A DNA stretch of 64,000 nucleotides from Glaesserella australis (GCF_003260095.1 NZ_PTPX01000018.1:124001-188000), one strand, 5' to 3'; counted from the stretch's first letter, positions 37,961 through 48,844 are shown. Numbers and translations are program-made. Notes: generated by a model not told the origin, from the letters alone.

Positions 37961-38122
37961 ATGAAACACTTAGTTAATATTTTCGGATTAATTCTTCTCT
38001 GTAGCACATTAAGTGCTTGCCTTGTGACATCGGTTGTTGGTGCAACGGTTGGGGCTGCAACAACGGTAGTCGGTGCCGCTGTTGATGTGGCAGATGCTGT
38101 AACCCCTGATATTACAGATTAA
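37961..38122 (+). CDS. Small lipoprotein, NF038104-like
   Basis: A 53-residue lipoprotein. The signal peptide MKHLVNIFGLILLCSTLSAC has a clean lipobox LSAC with Cys at 20. The mature part is only 34 residues: alternating VVGATVGAATTVVGAAVDVADAV and an acidic end. This Gly/Ala/Val-rich pattern with VVG..AVDV and a PD near the end is, from memory, that of a small family of gammaproteobacterial lipoproteins of unknown role. The ATG lies only 11 bases after the aqpZ terminator and no good Shine-Dalgarno is seen, so expression is uncertain. An uptake-signal hairpin follows. Confidence 0.68.
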   Translation: MKHLVNIFGLILLCSTLSACLVTSVVGATVGAATTVVGAAVDVADAVTPDITD

Positions 38123-38137
38123 TGATAATCTTAAAAT

Positions 38138-38168
38138 GGCCGCTGTATCACTACAAGCGGTCACTTTC
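38138..38168 (+). terminator. Uptake-signal hairpin after the small lipoprotein
   Basis: GGCCGCTGTA and TACAAGCGGTC can pair with one bulge; a T-rich stretch follows. It is weaker than the other uptake-signal terminators in the window. Confidence 0.45.
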
Positions 38169-38242
38169 TTTCTAAAATTTGCAAATCCTACATAACAAGC
38201 TACAATGCTTGAAATTTTTATCCATAAATAAGGAATACTTAC

Positions 38243-38818
38243 ATGAAAATTACTAAAAACGTTGTGCCTAGCATTGCATACCAAGTTCGTACACAAGATG
38301 GCGTATTAGTTGATGAAGCGCCTGTTGAGCAACCATTAGAATACTTACACGGTCATAACAACCTTGTGATCGGTTTAGAAAATGCGTTAGAAGGCAAAGC
38401 GGTTGGCGATACTTTTGAAGTGCGTGTTAAACCTGAAGAAGCTTACGGTGAATACAACGAAAATATGGTGCAACGTGTACCAAAAGAAGTGTTTATGGGC
38501 GTTGATGAATTAGAAGTCGGTATGCGTTTTATCGCAGACACTGACTTAGGTCCATTGCCTGTGGTGATCACTGAAGTTGATGGCGATGAAGTAGTTGTTG
38601 ATGGCAACCATATGTTAGCTGGTCAAGAGTTACTCTTCTCTGTAGAAGTTGTTGCAACGCGTGAAGCGACATTAGAAGAGATCGCTCACGGTCATATTCA
38701 CCAAGAAGGTGGCTGCTGTGGACACGATCATGATGAAGAACACACTTGCTGTGGCGGTCATCACGATCATGACCATCACCACCATCACGGACACGGTGGT
38801 TGTGGCTGCAACCACTAA
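38243..38818 (+). CDS. slyD: FKBP-type peptidyl-prolyl isomerase SlyD
   Basis: Cytoplasmic prolyl isomerase, chaperone and nickel-binding protein that helps hydrogenase maturation. 191 residues: split FKBP domain (about 1-70 and 120-145) with the insert-in-flap chaperone domain between (about 71-128), then a tail very rich in His and Cys (HDHDHHHHHGHGGCGCNH) that binds metals. Start follows AAGGAATA. Promoter not identified. Confidence 0.95.
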   Translation: MKITKNVVPSIAYQVRTQDGVLVDEAPVEQPLEYLHGHNNLVIGLENALEGKAVGDTFEVRVKPEEAYGEYNENMVQRVPKEVFMGVDELEVGMRFIADTDLGPLPVVITEVDGDEVVVDGNHMLAGQELLFSVEVVATREATLEEIAHGHIHQEGGCCGHDHDEEHTCCGGHHDHDHHHHHGHGGCGCNH

Positions 38819-38836
38819 TTTAGGTTTGGTGGAACG

Positions 38837-40363
38837 ATGAGTGATACCCCTTTACAATCAGGCACGGATTATCTCCGTGCCATTTTAAGTTCTAAAATCT
38901 ACGATCTTGCCCAAGTCACGCCATTGCAAAAAATGGAAAAGCTCTCGGAGCGTTTGGGTAATACGATTTCCATTAAGCGAGAAGATCGCCAGCCTGTGCA
39001 TAGTTTTAAACTGCGTGGGGCTTATGCGATGATTTCGAACCTTTTCCCTGCTCAAAAAAACGCAGGTGTGATTGCAGCGTCAGCAGGCAATCATGCCCAA
39101 GGCGTTGCCCTGTCTGCAAAACATCTCGGTTTGCGTGCATTAATTGTGATGCCACAAAATACACCGTCAATCAAAGTCGATGCGGTGCGTGGATTTGGCG
39201 GCGAAGTGTTGCTCTACGGGGCAAATTTCGATGAAGCCAAAGCCAAAGCGATTGAGCTGTCCAAAGAATTAAATATGACCTTTGTTCACCCCTTCGATCA
39301 CCCTTTAGTGATTGCAGGGCAAGGCTCTATCGGTATGGAATTGTTGCAACAAAATGCCGATCTTAACTATGTGTTTATTCCCGTTGGCGGCGGCGGTTTG
39401 ATTGCGGGCATTGCAGTGTTGATTAAGCAGTTGATGCCTGAAATTAAAATTATCGGCGTGGAATCAAAGGACTCGGCGTGTTTGTTTTATGCGTTACAAG
39501 CAGGGCAACCTGTGGACTTAGACCGAGTTGGGCTGTTTGCAGACGGTGTGGCAGTTAAACGGATCGGCGATGAAACCTTCCGCTTGTGTCAGCAATATGT
39601 TGATGATGTAGTGTTGGTTGATAATGATGAAGTCTGTGCGGCACTGAAAGATGTGTTTGAAAACGTGCGAGCAGTGGCAGAGCCATCAGGGGCGTTGTCT
39701 TTGGCTGGCTTGAAAAAATATGTGGCACAACACAATCTTCAAGGCAAAAATTTAGCTTGTATTTTGTCGGGGGCGAACCTGAATTTCCATACGCTACGTT
39801 ATGTTTCAGAGCGTTGCGAAATCGGCGAAAAACACGAAGCGTTGCTGGCTGTTACCATTCCTGAACAAAAAGGGGCATTTCTTGAATTTTGCCAACTGAT
39901 CGGCAATCGTGCAGTCACTGAATTTAACTATCGCCACGCTGACGATCAACAGGCTTGCATTTTCGTTGGGGTTCGGATCAGTGGTAATGCCGAAAAATCG
40001 GAAATTATCAAAGATTTACAACAAAACGGCTATTCAGTCGCCGATCTTTCCGATGATGATATTGCCAAAACCCATATTCGCTATATGGTCGGCGGTCGTC
40101 CAAGTTCAATAGAACAAGAAGAACTGTACAGCTTTGAATTTCCTGAGCAAAAAGGGGCGTTGTTGAAGTTTTTACAAACGCTGACCAACTGGGATATTTC
40201 CCTATTCCATTATCGAGCTCACGGAGCGGATTATGGAGATATTTTGGCGGCATTTGTAGTGAAAGAGACAGAAAAAGAGACTTTCCAACAAGATTTAGAA
40301 AAACTTGGCTATCGCTATCAAAATGTCAGCGACAGCCCTGCTTATCGTTATTTTTTAAAATAA
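38837..40363 (+). CDS. ilvA: Threonine ammonia-lyase, biosynthetic
   Basis: PLP enzyme that converts threonine to 2-oxobutanoate, the first step of isoleucine synthesis. 508 residues. PLP Lys in HSFKLRGAY (Lys 58), phosphate loop VGGGGLIAG (about 184-192), and two C-terminal ACT-like regulatory domains (about 325-410 and 420-508) for isoleucine feedback. The long form with two domains marks the biosynthetic rather than catabolic enzyme. Follows slyD by 18 bases with GGTGGAACG ahead of the ATG. Other ilv genes are not in the window. Confidence 0.96.
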   Translation: MSDTPLQSGTDYLRAILSSKIYDLAQVTPLQKMEKLSERLGNTISIKREDRQPVHSFKLRGAYAMISNLFPAQKNAGVIAASAGNHAQGVALSAKHLGLRALIVMPQNTPSIKVDAVRGFGGEVLLYGANFDEAKAKAIELSKELNMTFVHPFDHPLVIAGQGSIGMELLQQNADLNYVFIPVGGGGLIAGIAVLIKQLMPEIKIIGVESKDSACLFYALQAGQPVDLDRVGLFADGVAVKRIGDETFRLCQQYVDDVVLVDNDEVCAALKDVFENVRAVAEPSGALSLAGLKKYVAQHNLQGKNLACILSGANLNFHTLRYVSERCEIGEKHEALLAVTIPEQKGAFLEFCQLIGNRAVTEFNYRHADDQQACIFVGVRISGNAEKSEIIKDLQQNGYSVADLSDDDIAKTHIRYMVGGRPSSIEQEELYSFEFPEQKGALLKFLQTLTNWDISLFHYRAHGADYGDILAAFVVKETEKETFQQDLEKLGYRYQNVSDSPAYRYFLK

Positions 40364-40408
40364 CAAGCGGTGAGATTTGGTAAAACATTTGTAGTTATTC
40401 ATCATCTA

Positions 40409-40479
40409 CGGACACACGCAGTGTGTCCCTACGATAGAGCATTAACAAATTTGTGGTAGGGACACACTGCGTGTGTCCG
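40409..40479. repeat. Paired palindrome, GGACACAC family, copy 3 (inside-out)
   Basis: The same two units as in copies 1 and 2, but in the opposite order: the CCCTAC/GTAGGG ends face inward (40432 and 40456) and the GTGTCCG ends face outward. The middle is 23 bases. It lies between ilvA and glmM, both on plus, and ends 31 bases before glmM. Confidence 0.85.
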
Positions 40480-40509
40480 CACAATAATCCTATTTAAAAG
40501 GACAATTTT

Positions 40510-41844
40510 ATGGCAGAACGTAAATATTTCGGCACCGATGGTGTGCGTGGCAAAGTAGGACAATATCCGATTACCCCTGATTTTGCCTTAAAACTTGGTT
40601 GGGCAGCTGGTAAAGTACTTGCCACTCAAGGTTCAAAAAAGGTCTTAATCGGTAAAGACACCCGTATTTCAGGCTACATGTTAGAATCGGCATTAGAAGC
40701 AGGTTTAGCGGCGGCAGGCTTGTCAGCGGCGTTTACAGGTCCAATGCCAACCCCTGCGATTGCCTATTTAACTCGCACTTTCCGTGCAGAAGCAGGTATT
40801 GTGATCTCTGCTTCTCACAACCCTTACGATGATAACGGCATCAAATTCTTCTCTGCAGTCGGCGAAAAATTACCCGATGAAGTGGAAGAAGCGATTGAAG
40901 CAATGCTCGATCAACCAATGGATTGCGTAGCGTCTGCAGAACTTGGACGTGCAAGCCGTATCAATGATGCCGCAGGACGTTATATCGAATTTTGCAAAAG
41001 CACTTTCCCGTCCCATTTAAGCCTTGACGGTTATAAAATCGTGGTCGATTGTGCCAACGGTGCAACCTACCACATCGCTCCAAGCGTAATGCGTGAATTA
41101 GGGGCGGAAGTGATCGAAATCGGCACACACCCAAATGGCTTAAACATCAACGAAAAATGTGGTGCAACGGACATCAAAGCGTTGCAACAAGTGGTAGTTG
41201 AAGCTGGAGCTGATGTTGGTTTAGCCTATGACGGAGACGGCGACCGCTTAATTATGGTCGATCAATTAGGTAACAAAGTCGATGGCGACCAAATTCTGTT
41301 TATCATCGCCCGTGAAGCCTTACGTTCAGGCAAACTCAAAGGTGGCGTGGTTGGTACATTAATGAGCAATATGAGCCTTGAGCTTGCCTTAAAAGAGCTT
41401 GCTATTCCGTTTGCTCGTGCCAACGTGGGCGACCGCTATGTGCTTGAAGTGTTGAAAGAAAAAGGCTGGAAACTCGGCGGCGAAAATTCAGGGCATATAA
41501 TCGTGTTGGATAAAAACACCACAGGTGACGGCATTGTGGCTTCATTAGAAGTGCTTGCAGCAATGGCAACCCACAAAATGAGCCTAGCCGATTTAGCCAA
41601 AGCCGTACCGTTGTTCCCACAAGTGTTGATCAACGTCCGCTTTGCAGGCGGTGCAAACCCACTAGAGAGCGATGAAGTCAAAGCGGTAGCGAAAGATGTT
41701 GAACAACGTTTAGCGGGCAAAGGACGCATCTTATTACGCAAGTCAGGCACAGAGCCACTTATTCGTGTAATGGTAGAATGTGAAGACGGGGCTTTAGCTC
41801 AAAGCTGTGCGGAAGAGATCGCCGAAGCGGTGAAACGTAACTAA
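40510..41844 (+). CDS. glmM: Phosphoglucosamine mutase
   Basis: Turns glucosamine 6-phosphate into glucosamine 1-phosphate for UDP-GlcNAc, used in peptidoglycan and lipopolysaccharide. 444 residues. The phosphorylated Ser is Ser 102 in [13 protein letters not shown], the same number as in E. coli; the metal loop is AYDGDGDRL (about 239-247), sugar-binding GGENSGHI (about 325-332), and phosphate-binding [12 protein letters not shown] near the end. Shine-Dalgarno AAAGGA. Ends in an uptake-signal terminator. Confidence 0.97.
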   Translation: MAERKYFGTDGVRGKVGQYPITPDFALKLGWAAGKVLATQGSKKVLIGKDTRISGYMLESALEAGLAAAGLSAAFTGPMPTPAIAYLTRTFRAEAGIVISASHNPYDDNGIKFFSAVGEKLPDEVEEAIEAMLDQPMDCVASAELGRASRINDAAGRYIEFCKSTFPSHLSLDGYKIVVDCANGATYHIAPSVMRELGAEVIEIGTHPNGLNINEKCGATDIKALQQVVVEAGADVGLAYDGDGDRLIMVDQLGNKVDGDQILFIIAREALRSGKLKGGVVGTLMSNMSLELALKELAIPFARANVGDRYVLEVLKEKGWKLGGENSGHIIVLDKNTTGDGIVASLEVLAAMATHKMSLADLAKAVPLFPQVLINVRFAGGANPLESDEVKAVAKDVEQRLAGKGRILLRKSGTEPLIRVMVECEDGALAQSCAEEIAEAVKRN

Positions 41845-41849
41845 TTAAC

Positions 41850-41903
41850 AAGCGGTAGGATCTTGGTAAAATGTTGCCGGGATCTTACCGCTTGATCTTT
41901 TTT
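41850..41903 (+). terminator. Terminator of glmM built from an uptake-signal pair
   Basis: CAAGCGGTAGGATC pairs with GATCTTACCGCTTG with one mismatch, followed by a T run. It lies six bases past the glmM stop. Confidence 0.82.
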
Positions 41904-41943
41904 TAATTATAATAACGCAAACGTTTGCTTAAGGAGGAATCAT

Positions 41944-42603
41944 ATGGATCAACTAGAAATGAAAAAAATCGCAGCACGGGCTGCATTGCAATATGTGAAA
42001 CCCGATACGATTGTTGGGGTCGGTAGCGGTTCAACAGTGAACTGCTTTATTGATGCGTTAGGTGAAATGGCTGACGATATTAAAGGGGCGGTTGCTGCGT
42101 CAAAAGCGTCTGAAGAACGTTTGAGAGCCTTAGGCATTGAAGTATTTAGTGCCAATGAAGTGACAGAACTTGATGTCTATATTGACGGGGCGGACGAGAT
42201 TACGCCACAAGGCTATATGATTAAGGGCGGCGGTGCGGCACTCACTCGTGAAAAAATTGTGAGTTCATTAGCAAAAAAATTCATCTGTATTGTTGATTCC
42301 AGTAAGCAAGTGGATGTGTTAGGCTCTACTTTTGCTCTACCTGTGGAAGTGATCCCAATGGCTCGCTCTTATGTGGCTCGCCAGTTGGTGGCGTTGGGCG
42401 GTTCGCCTGAATATCGTGAAGGTGTGGTAACTGACAACGGCAATGTGATTTTAGATGTATATAACTTTAAAATTCTTGAGCCGTTAAAAATGGAACATAC
42501 GATCAACAATATCGCAGGAGTAGTGACTAACGGGATTTTTGCACAACGTTATGCCAATGTGACTATTGTTGGCACACCTGACGGTGCGAAAATTATTGAA
42601 TAG
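41944..42603 (+). CDS. rpiA: Ribose-5-phosphate isomerase A
   Basis: Interconverts ribose 5-phosphate and ribulose 5-phosphate in the pentose phosphate pathway. 219 residues. [15 protein letters not shown] (about 25-39), [27 protein letters not shown] (about 79-105, catalytic Asp and Glu) are the signatures. The ribosome site AAGGAGGA is the strongest in the window. rpiA followed by serA is also the arrangement of E. coli, though divergent there. Confidence 0.96.
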   Translation: MDQLEMKKIAARAALQYVKPDTIVGVGSGSTVNCFIDALGEMADDIKGAVAASKASEERLRALGIEVFSANEVTELDVYIDGADEITPQGYMIKGGGAALTREKIVSSLAKKFICIVDSSKQVDVLGSTFALPVEVIPMARSYVARQLVALGGSPEYREGVVTDNGNVILDVYNFKILEPLKMEHTINNIAGVVTNGIFAQRYANVTIVGTPDGAKIIE

Positions 42604-42611
42604 ACATAATA

Positions 42612-42657
42612 AAAAAACGGAAAGTTGAATTTCTCTTTATTCACGTTCGACTTTCCG
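42612..42657 (-). other. Hairpin between rpiA and serA with T tract on the minus side
   Basis: CGGAAAGTTGAA pairs with TTCGACTTTCCG (one mismatch) around an 18-base loop. A seven-A run precedes it on plus, so it reads as a terminator on minus, although both neighbours are on plus. On plus it has no T run. Confidence 0.5.
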
Positions 42658-42683
42658 CTCTCTACTATATAAGGAAGGCAAAG

Positions 42684-43916
42684 ATGACAACTAAAGTTTC
42701 TCTAGATAAATCTAAAATCAAATTTGTACTGCTTGAAGGCGTACATCAAAATGCCATTGATGTGCTAAAAAATGCAGGTTATAGCAATATTGAATACTAC
42801 AAAAAAGCCCTTGATGGTCAAGAGCTGATTGATGCGATCAAAGATGCTCATTTTCTTGGGATTCGTTCTCGCACCTTCCTAACCGACGAAGTATTACAAC
42901 AAGCGCAAAAATTAATTGCGGTGGGTTGCTTCTGTATCGGCACTAACCAAGTCGATTTAGAATCAGCAAAACGCCGTGGTATTCCTGTGTTCAATGCGCC
43001 CTTCTCAAATACCCGTTCTGTTGCAGAATTAGTGTTAGGCGAAATCATTGTATTAATGCGTCAAGTGCCAAAAGCCAATGCAGAAGTTCACCGTGGCATT
43101 TGGGATAAATCAGCAGCAGGCTCAAATGAAGTGCGTGGTAAAAAATTGGGGATCATCGGCTACGGCCACATCGGTTCACAATTAAGTATTATTGCTGAAT
43201 CAATTGGTATGCAAGTTTACTTCTACGATATTGAAAATAAATTACCGCTCGGTAATGCTCAACAAGTCTCAAGCTTACAAGAGCTACTTGCGACTTGTGA
43301 TGCGATTTCATTACATGTGCCTGAAAATGCTTCAACGAAGAACTTAATCAATGCAGAACGTTTAGCGCAGATGAAAGAAGGGTCAGTTCTCATCAATGCA
43401 GCTCGTGGTACGGTAGTAGATATTGATGCGCTAGTTGAAACCTTGAAATCAGGTAAATTACGTGGTGCGGCATTAGACGTGTTCCCTGAAGAGCCTGCGT
43501 CAATTAACGACCCATTTGAATCACCACTTTGTGCTTTTGATAATGTGATCTTAACCCCACACATTGGCGGTTCAACCTCTGAAGCCCAAGAGAATATCGG
43601 TACAGAAGTCGCAAACAAGTTTGTGAAATATTCGGATAACGGCTCAACCCTTTCTGCGGTAAACTTCCCTGAAGTCTCATTGCCAGAACACAAAGGAACA
43701 AAACGTTTATTGCATATTCACGAAAATCACCCGGGCGTGTTAAACAAAATCAACCAAGTATTTGTGGATGCAAACGTCAATATTGCCGCACAATTCTTAC
43801 AAACCGACCCTACGATTGGTTATGTGGTGATTGATGTAGAAACTGAAAATACGACTGAAGCTCTCGCTCGTTTGAAAGAAATTGATGGGACAATTAAAGC
43901 CCGTGTTCTCTATTAG
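42684..43916 (+). CDS. serA: D-3-phosphoglycerate dehydrogenase
   Basis: First step of serine synthesis; NAD-dependent oxidation of 3-phosphoglycerate. 410 residues, as in E. coli. NAD-binding GIIGYGHIGSQLS (about 155-167), substrate Arg in INAARGTVVD (about 238), Glu in FPEEPAS, catalytic His in LTPHIGGST (about 292), and a C-terminal ACT domain (about 337-410) that binds serine for feedback. Shine-Dalgarno AAGGAAGG. Convergent with murA. Confidence 0.97.
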   Translation: MTTKVSLDKSKIKFVLLEGVHQNAIDVLKNAGYSNIEYYKKALDGQELIDAIKDAHFLGIRSRTFLTDEVLQQAQKLIAVGCFCIGTNQVDLESAKRRGIPVFNAPFSNTRSVAELVLGEIIVLMRQVPKANAEVHRGIWDKSAAGSNEVRGKKLGIIGYGHIGSQLSIIAESIGMQVYFYDIENKLPLGNAQQVSSLQELLATCDAISLHVPENASTKNLINAERLAQMKEGSVLINAARGTVVDIDALVETLKSGKLRGAALDVFPEEPASINDPFESPLCAFDNVILTPHIGGSTSEAQENIGTEVANKFVKYSDNGSTLSAVNFPEVSLPEHKGTKRLLHIHENHPGVLNKINQVFVDANVNIAAQFLQTDPTIGYVVIDVETENTTEALARLKEIDGTIKARVLY

Positions 43917-43932
43917 TATTATTCTATAAAAC

Positions 43933-43980
43933 AAACAGCGGTAGGATTTGCAAAATATTTTACGAATCCTACCGCTTGTT
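43933..43980. terminator. Uptake-signal terminator between serA and murA
   Basis: AGCGGTAGGATT and AATCCTACCGCT form a long stem with AT-rich loop between the convergent stops at 43916 and 44018. Flanking AACA/TGTT extends the pairing partly. Likely bidirectional. Confidence 0.75.
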
Positions 43981-44017
43981 ATTTGAGGCTTAAAGAGCAC
44001 TCTTTTCTCTGTTATAG

Positions 44018-45301
<1,284 letters not shown>

Positions 45302-45387
45302 TTAAATAATGAGACAAAAAATCAAATATAAAACACTACAAGCGGTGAGATTAACTCACTTTTTTGTATTTTATCTTCAATTTTAAA

Positions 45388-45645
45388 TTAACCAGCCATA
45401 TTGAGAAGACGTTCTCTCTTCCACTGTTCTGTTGTAAATGTTTTGATTGTTAATGCATGAATGGCATTTGTGGCAAAAAATTCAGTTAATGGGCCATAAA
45501 TCATTTGTTGTTGTTTTACTTTTGATAATGATGCGAATGCATCGCTGACAGCAATAACGCCATAGTGTGAATTTTCACCTTGCACATAGACTTCATCAAG
45601 GTCTAGCGCATTTTTTAGAATTTCTTCAATTTGTTTTGGTTCCAT
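45388..45645 (-). CDS. ibaG: BolA-family protein IbaG
   Basis: An 85-residue BolA-like protein; the family works with monothiol glutaredoxins in iron-sulfur cluster handling and acid stress. VYVQGENSHYGVIAVSDAFASLSKVKQQQMIYGPL and AIHALTIKTFT (conserved His) are the helix-loop features. Two bases after mlaB and before murA, the same neighbourhood as E. coli ibaG (yrbA), which supports the name over bolA proper. Confidence 0.92.
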   Translation of the reverse strand: MEPKQIEEILKNALDLDEVYVQGENSHYGVIAVSDAFASLSKVKQQQMIYGPLTEFFATNAIHALTIKTFTTEQWKRERLLNMAG

Positions 45646-45647
45646 TG

Positions 45648-45986
45648 TTATTTTTTCTCTTGAGATAAAAAAGTTTTAAACCAATCAGCTAAATCAAATA
45701 ATTCCGCTAAGCTATACACTGTTGACGGCGCATTTAATAGGCTGTTTGGATTTTTTTGTTGATAATGGTTAAGAAGTTCTGCAAGTAATGTGAAGCCCGA
45801 AGAATCGATACTGGTAAGCGATTTGAGATCCCAATAAATATGTTGGTTGCTTTTTGGTGATAAAAAAGAAGCACGTTGCTTCCATAACGGAAGCAACGTG
45901 TCACGAGTAAAGTCACCAGACAACTGAACGATCAAGCTTTCATTATTTTGCTGAATGTCCCATTGTAATGGATTTTTAGATTGCAT
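45648..45986 (-). CDS. mlaB: Mla phospholipid transporter, STAS subunit MlaB
   Basis: A 112-residue STAS-domain protein on the cytoplasmic side that stabilises MlaF in the MlaFEDB complex. Core: LIVQLSGDFTRDTLLPLW and YWDLKSLTSIDSSGFTLLAELLNHY (Ser of the DSSG motif, about 62-65). Six bases after mlaC, two before ibaG. Weakly conserved as usual, so the call leans on operon position. Confidence 0.9.
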   Translation of the reverse strand: MQSKNPLQWDIQQNNESLIVQLSGDFTRDTLLPLWKQRASFLSPKSNQHIYWDLKSLTSIDSSGFTLLAELLNHYQQKNPNSLLNAPSTVYSLAELFDLADWFKTFLSQEKK

Positions 45987-45992
45987 ACAGAA

Positions 45993-46628
45993 TTATTTTA
46001 AAGTAATAGGTTGTTTTGCTGATTGAGCAACTTGAGCTGTGAGTGCATCAATACCTTGTTGACGTAAAACACCACTCCATTCATTTTGCTTCGTTGCCAC
46101 CATACTCACGCCTTCAGCCGCCATATCATATGCTTGCCATTCACCTGTTTTGCTGTTTTTACGCCATTTGAAATCAAGTTTAATTGGCTGTGCATTACCT
46201 GATTGTAATACATTGACACGGATGCTAACGATAGACTTGTCACCCACTGGTTTTTCACTTTCAATTTGAACTTGTTGATCTTTGTATTGCGTTAAAACTT
46301 GCGCATAAGATTGTTCAATAAATTGACCAAACGCAGTGAAGAATGCTTCACGTTGTGCATCTGTGGCTGACGCTAAATTTTTACCTAACACTAATTGTCC
46401 TGCATATTTCACATGAACATGTGGCATTAAATCATTACGCACAATGGTACGTAAATAGTTAGGATCTTTTTGAATTTTGCTTTGATTTGCTTTGATATCC
46501 CCGAAAAGTTTATCTGCTGTTTGTTGCATTAAAACATAAGGGCTTGTTGAAGCAAATGCCGTTGTTGAAACTAGCGCAGAAACCGCAACTAAACCAGCAA
46601 CAAAAAGATTTTTAAGGGTTTTGATCAT
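45993..46628 (-). CDS. mlaC: Mla phospholipid transporter, periplasmic carrier MlaC
   Basis: Periplasmic shuttle that carries phospholipid between the outer-membrane MlaA complex and the inner-membrane MlaFEDB complex. 211 residues with a signal peptide (cleavage after TTAFA, about residue 26). PHVHVKYAGQLVLGKNL and FTAFGQFIEQSYAQVL are family blocks. GGAG precedes the start; 69 bases separate it from mlaD. Confidence 0.95.
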   Translation of the reverse strand: MIKTLKNLFVAGLVAVSALVSTTAFASTSPYVLMQQTADKLFGDIKANQSKIQKDPNYLRTIVRNDLMPHVHVKYAGQLVLGKNLASATDAQREAFFTAFGQFIEQSYAQVLTQYKDQQVQIESEKPVGDKSIVSIRVNVLQSGNAQPIKLDFKWRKNSKTGEWQAYDMAAEGVSMVATKQNEWSGVLRQQGIDALTAQVAQSAKQPITLK

Positions 46629-46697
46629 GTTTAAAACTCCAAAGTTTAGGTGGAAAACTCCACTTTTATCAAATGATAATAGGCATATGCCTGTTAC

Positions 46698-47207
46698 TTA
46701 TTCCGCTTTTGGCTCAGCGGCTTCTTCTTTTGTATCAGATTTCTTATCACCATATAAGAACTGACCAATTAAATCTTCGAGTACCATTGCTGAATTTGTA
46801 TCCGCAAAAGTATCTCCTGCTTTTAACATGCTTGTTTCACCTTCAAGAACAAAGCCAACATTTAAGGCAATATATTGTTCTCCGAGTAAACCAGCTGTTT
46901 TAATTGAAAGTGAACTTGTATCTGGAATTTGGTTAAATTCTTCATTAATCGCTAAAGTCACTTTCGGCGTATAGGTTTTTGGATCAAGTTGAATATCTGA
47001 GACTCGTCCTACAACAACGCCACCGACCTTAATCGGTGCGCGAACCTTTAGTCCACCAATATTATCAAAAGTTGCATAAAGCGCATAAGTTTTTTCAGAA
47101 CTAAAACCTTGCACATTGGCAACTCGCAAGCCTAAAAAGATTAAAGCTCCTAAGCCAAGTAGAACAAACAAGCCTACCCAAAATTCATATTTAATTGATT
47201 GACGCAT
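46698..47207 (-). CDS. mlaD: Mla phospholipid transporter, MCE subunit MlaD
   Basis: Inner-membrane anchored MCE protein forming the hexameric ring that passes lipid. 169 residues: one N-terminal span (about 10-28), then the MCE domain with LYATFDNIGGLKVRAPIKVGGVVVGRVSDI (about 42-71), and a C-terminal acidic tail. 63 bases after mlaE; the gap holds an exact ACAAGCGGTC uptake signal. Confidence 0.96.
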   Translation of the reverse strand: MRQSIKYEFWVGLFVLLGLGALIFLGLRVANVQGFSSEKTYALYATFDNIGGLKVRAPIKVGGVVVGRVSDIQLDPKTYTPKVTLAINEEFNQIPDTSSLSIKTAGLLGEQYIALNVGFVLEGETSMLKAGDTFADTNSAMVLEDLIGQFLYGDKKSDTKEEAAEPKAE

Positions 47208-47270
47208 AATTTTCCTTATTGAAATGAGCTACAAGCGGTCACTTTTGCTTTATTTTTTGCAAAATGGCGC

Positions 47271-48047
47271 TTAGCCACCAAACATAATCGCCGTTAAAAT
47301 AAAATCTAAGCCTAAAATCACTAATGATGCATGAACAACGGTTCTTGTTGTTGCTTGGCTAATCCCTTCTGATGTTGGCAACGCATCATAGCCATTAAAT
47401 AAGGCAATCCATACTACCGCAAAAGCAAATACGGCACTCTTAATAAAGCCATTAAGTAAATCGCTAACAGTAACGCTACTTTGCATCACAGACCAGAAAC
47501 TGCCTGAATCTACGCCTTTCCAATCCACGCCAACAAGTGATCCGCCCCAAATACCAATAGCTGTAAAAATAACAGCCAAAATTGGCATAGCAATTACCCC
47601 CGCCCAAAAGCGTGGTGCAATGACGCGGCGAAGTGGGTCAACCGCCATCATTTCTAAACTAGATAGCTGTTCTGTCGCTTTCATTAAGCCTATTTCTGCC
47701 GTTAATGCAGAACCTGCTCGCCCAGCAAATAATAATGCTGTCACCACAGGACCTAATTCACGTAAAAGAGAAAGAGAAACTAACTGTCCTAAGCTTGTTT
47801 CTGCTGAAAAATCAACAAGAACCACGTAGCCTTGTAAGCCAAGTACCATACCAATAAATAAGCCTGAAAGCATGATAATTAATAAGGATTGAACACCTAA
47901 TACATGCAGTTGCTTAATCAATAATGGCGTATGCTTACGAAATTCAGGTTTACCAACCAGTGCGCCCCAGAGCATAAAGCTCGCTCGCCCAAAGGCTTGG
48001 ATAAAGTGGATCACTGAGCGTCCAACAGATGAAATGAATCCTATCAT
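47271..48047 (-). CDS. mlaE: Mla phospholipid transporter, permease MlaE
   Basis: Inner-membrane permease of the Mla ABC system. 258 residues, about five to six spans. [41 protein letters not shown] (about 96-136) is the hallmark cytoplasmic loop that contacts MlaF. Overlaps mlaF by four bases. Confidence 0.96.
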   Translation of the reverse strand: MIGFISSVGRSVIHFIQAFGRASFMLWGALVGKPEFRKHTPLLIKQLHVLGVQSLLIIMLSGLFIGMVLGLQGYVVLVDFSAETSLGQLVSLSLLRELGPVVTALLFAGRAGSALTAEIGLMKATEQLSSLEMMAVDPLRRVIAPRFWAGVIAMPILAVIFTAIGIWGGSLVGVDWKGVDSGSFWSVMQSSVTVSDLLNGFIKSAVFAFAVVWIALFNGYDALPTSEGISQATTRTVVHASLVILGLDFILTAIMFGG

Positions 48048-48844
48048 TGAAACAGCTCCTTCGTATAATCTTCCGCAGGATAATGAAATCTCACCGGTCC
48101 ATCTGATTTTCCCGCTAAAAATTGCACGACTTGCGGATCTTGACTTGCTAATAATGCTTCAGGTATACCTTCTGCAATAATTCGCTTATCGGCAATAATG
48201 TAGGCATAATCTGCGATACTTAACACTTCTGTGACATCATGGGAAACCACAATCGATGTCAAATTAAGCGCTTGATTTAGCTTTTTAATTAATTCAACAA
48301 TCACGCCCATGCTAATAGGATCCTGCCCTGTAAATGGTTCATCATACATGATCAGATCGGGATCTAAGGCAATCGCTCGAGCTAACGCAGCTCGACGTGC
48401 CATACCGCCTGATAGTTCTGAAGGCATAAGCTGTGCAGCCCCTCTTAATCCGACTGCTTCTAATTTCATTAAAACAAGTTTACGAATTAATTCTTCTGGT
48501 AAACGGGTATGTTCACGAATAGGAAACGCAACATTATCAAAGGTAGATAAATCGGTAAATAATGCGCCTGATTGAAATAACATGCCCATTCGCTGACGAA
48601 TTTGGTACAAGGTTTTATTATTTGCTTGGCAAATATCTTGTCCATCAAAGAGTATTTCACCGCTTTCAGGTAAAATTTGACCACCAATAAGGCGTAGTAG
48701 GGTCGTTTTCCCAATCCCTGATGGTCCCATAATTGCCGTTACTTTGCCTTTCTGCACTTTTAGATTGAGATTGTCATAAATCACTCTTTCACCTCGTTTA
48801 AAGGTGAGATGCTTTACTTCAACCAAATTCTCTTCATTACGCAT
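48044..48844 (-). CDS. mlaF: Mla phospholipid transporter, ATPase MlaF
   Basis: ATPase that powers phospholipid transport for outer-membrane asymmetry. 266 residues. Walker [10 protein letters not shown] (about 41-49), signature [15 protein letters not shown] (about 144-158), Walker [10 protein letters not shown], His switch VVSHD. First gene of mlaFEDCB-ibaG-murA, behind a good promoter. Confidence 0.96.
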   Translation of the reverse strand: MRNEENLVEVKHLTFKRGERVIYDNLNLKVQKGKVTAIMGPSGIGKTTLLRLIGGQILPESGEILFDGQDICQANNKTLYQIRQRMGMLFQSGALFTDLSTFDNVAFPIREHTRLPEELIRKLVLMKLEAVGLRGAAQLMPSELSGGMARRAALARAIALDPDLIMYDEPFTGQDPISMGVIVELIKKLNQALNLTSIVVSHDVTEVLSIADYAYIIADKRIIAEGIPEALLASQDPQVVQFLAGKSDGPVRFHYPAEDYTKELFQ

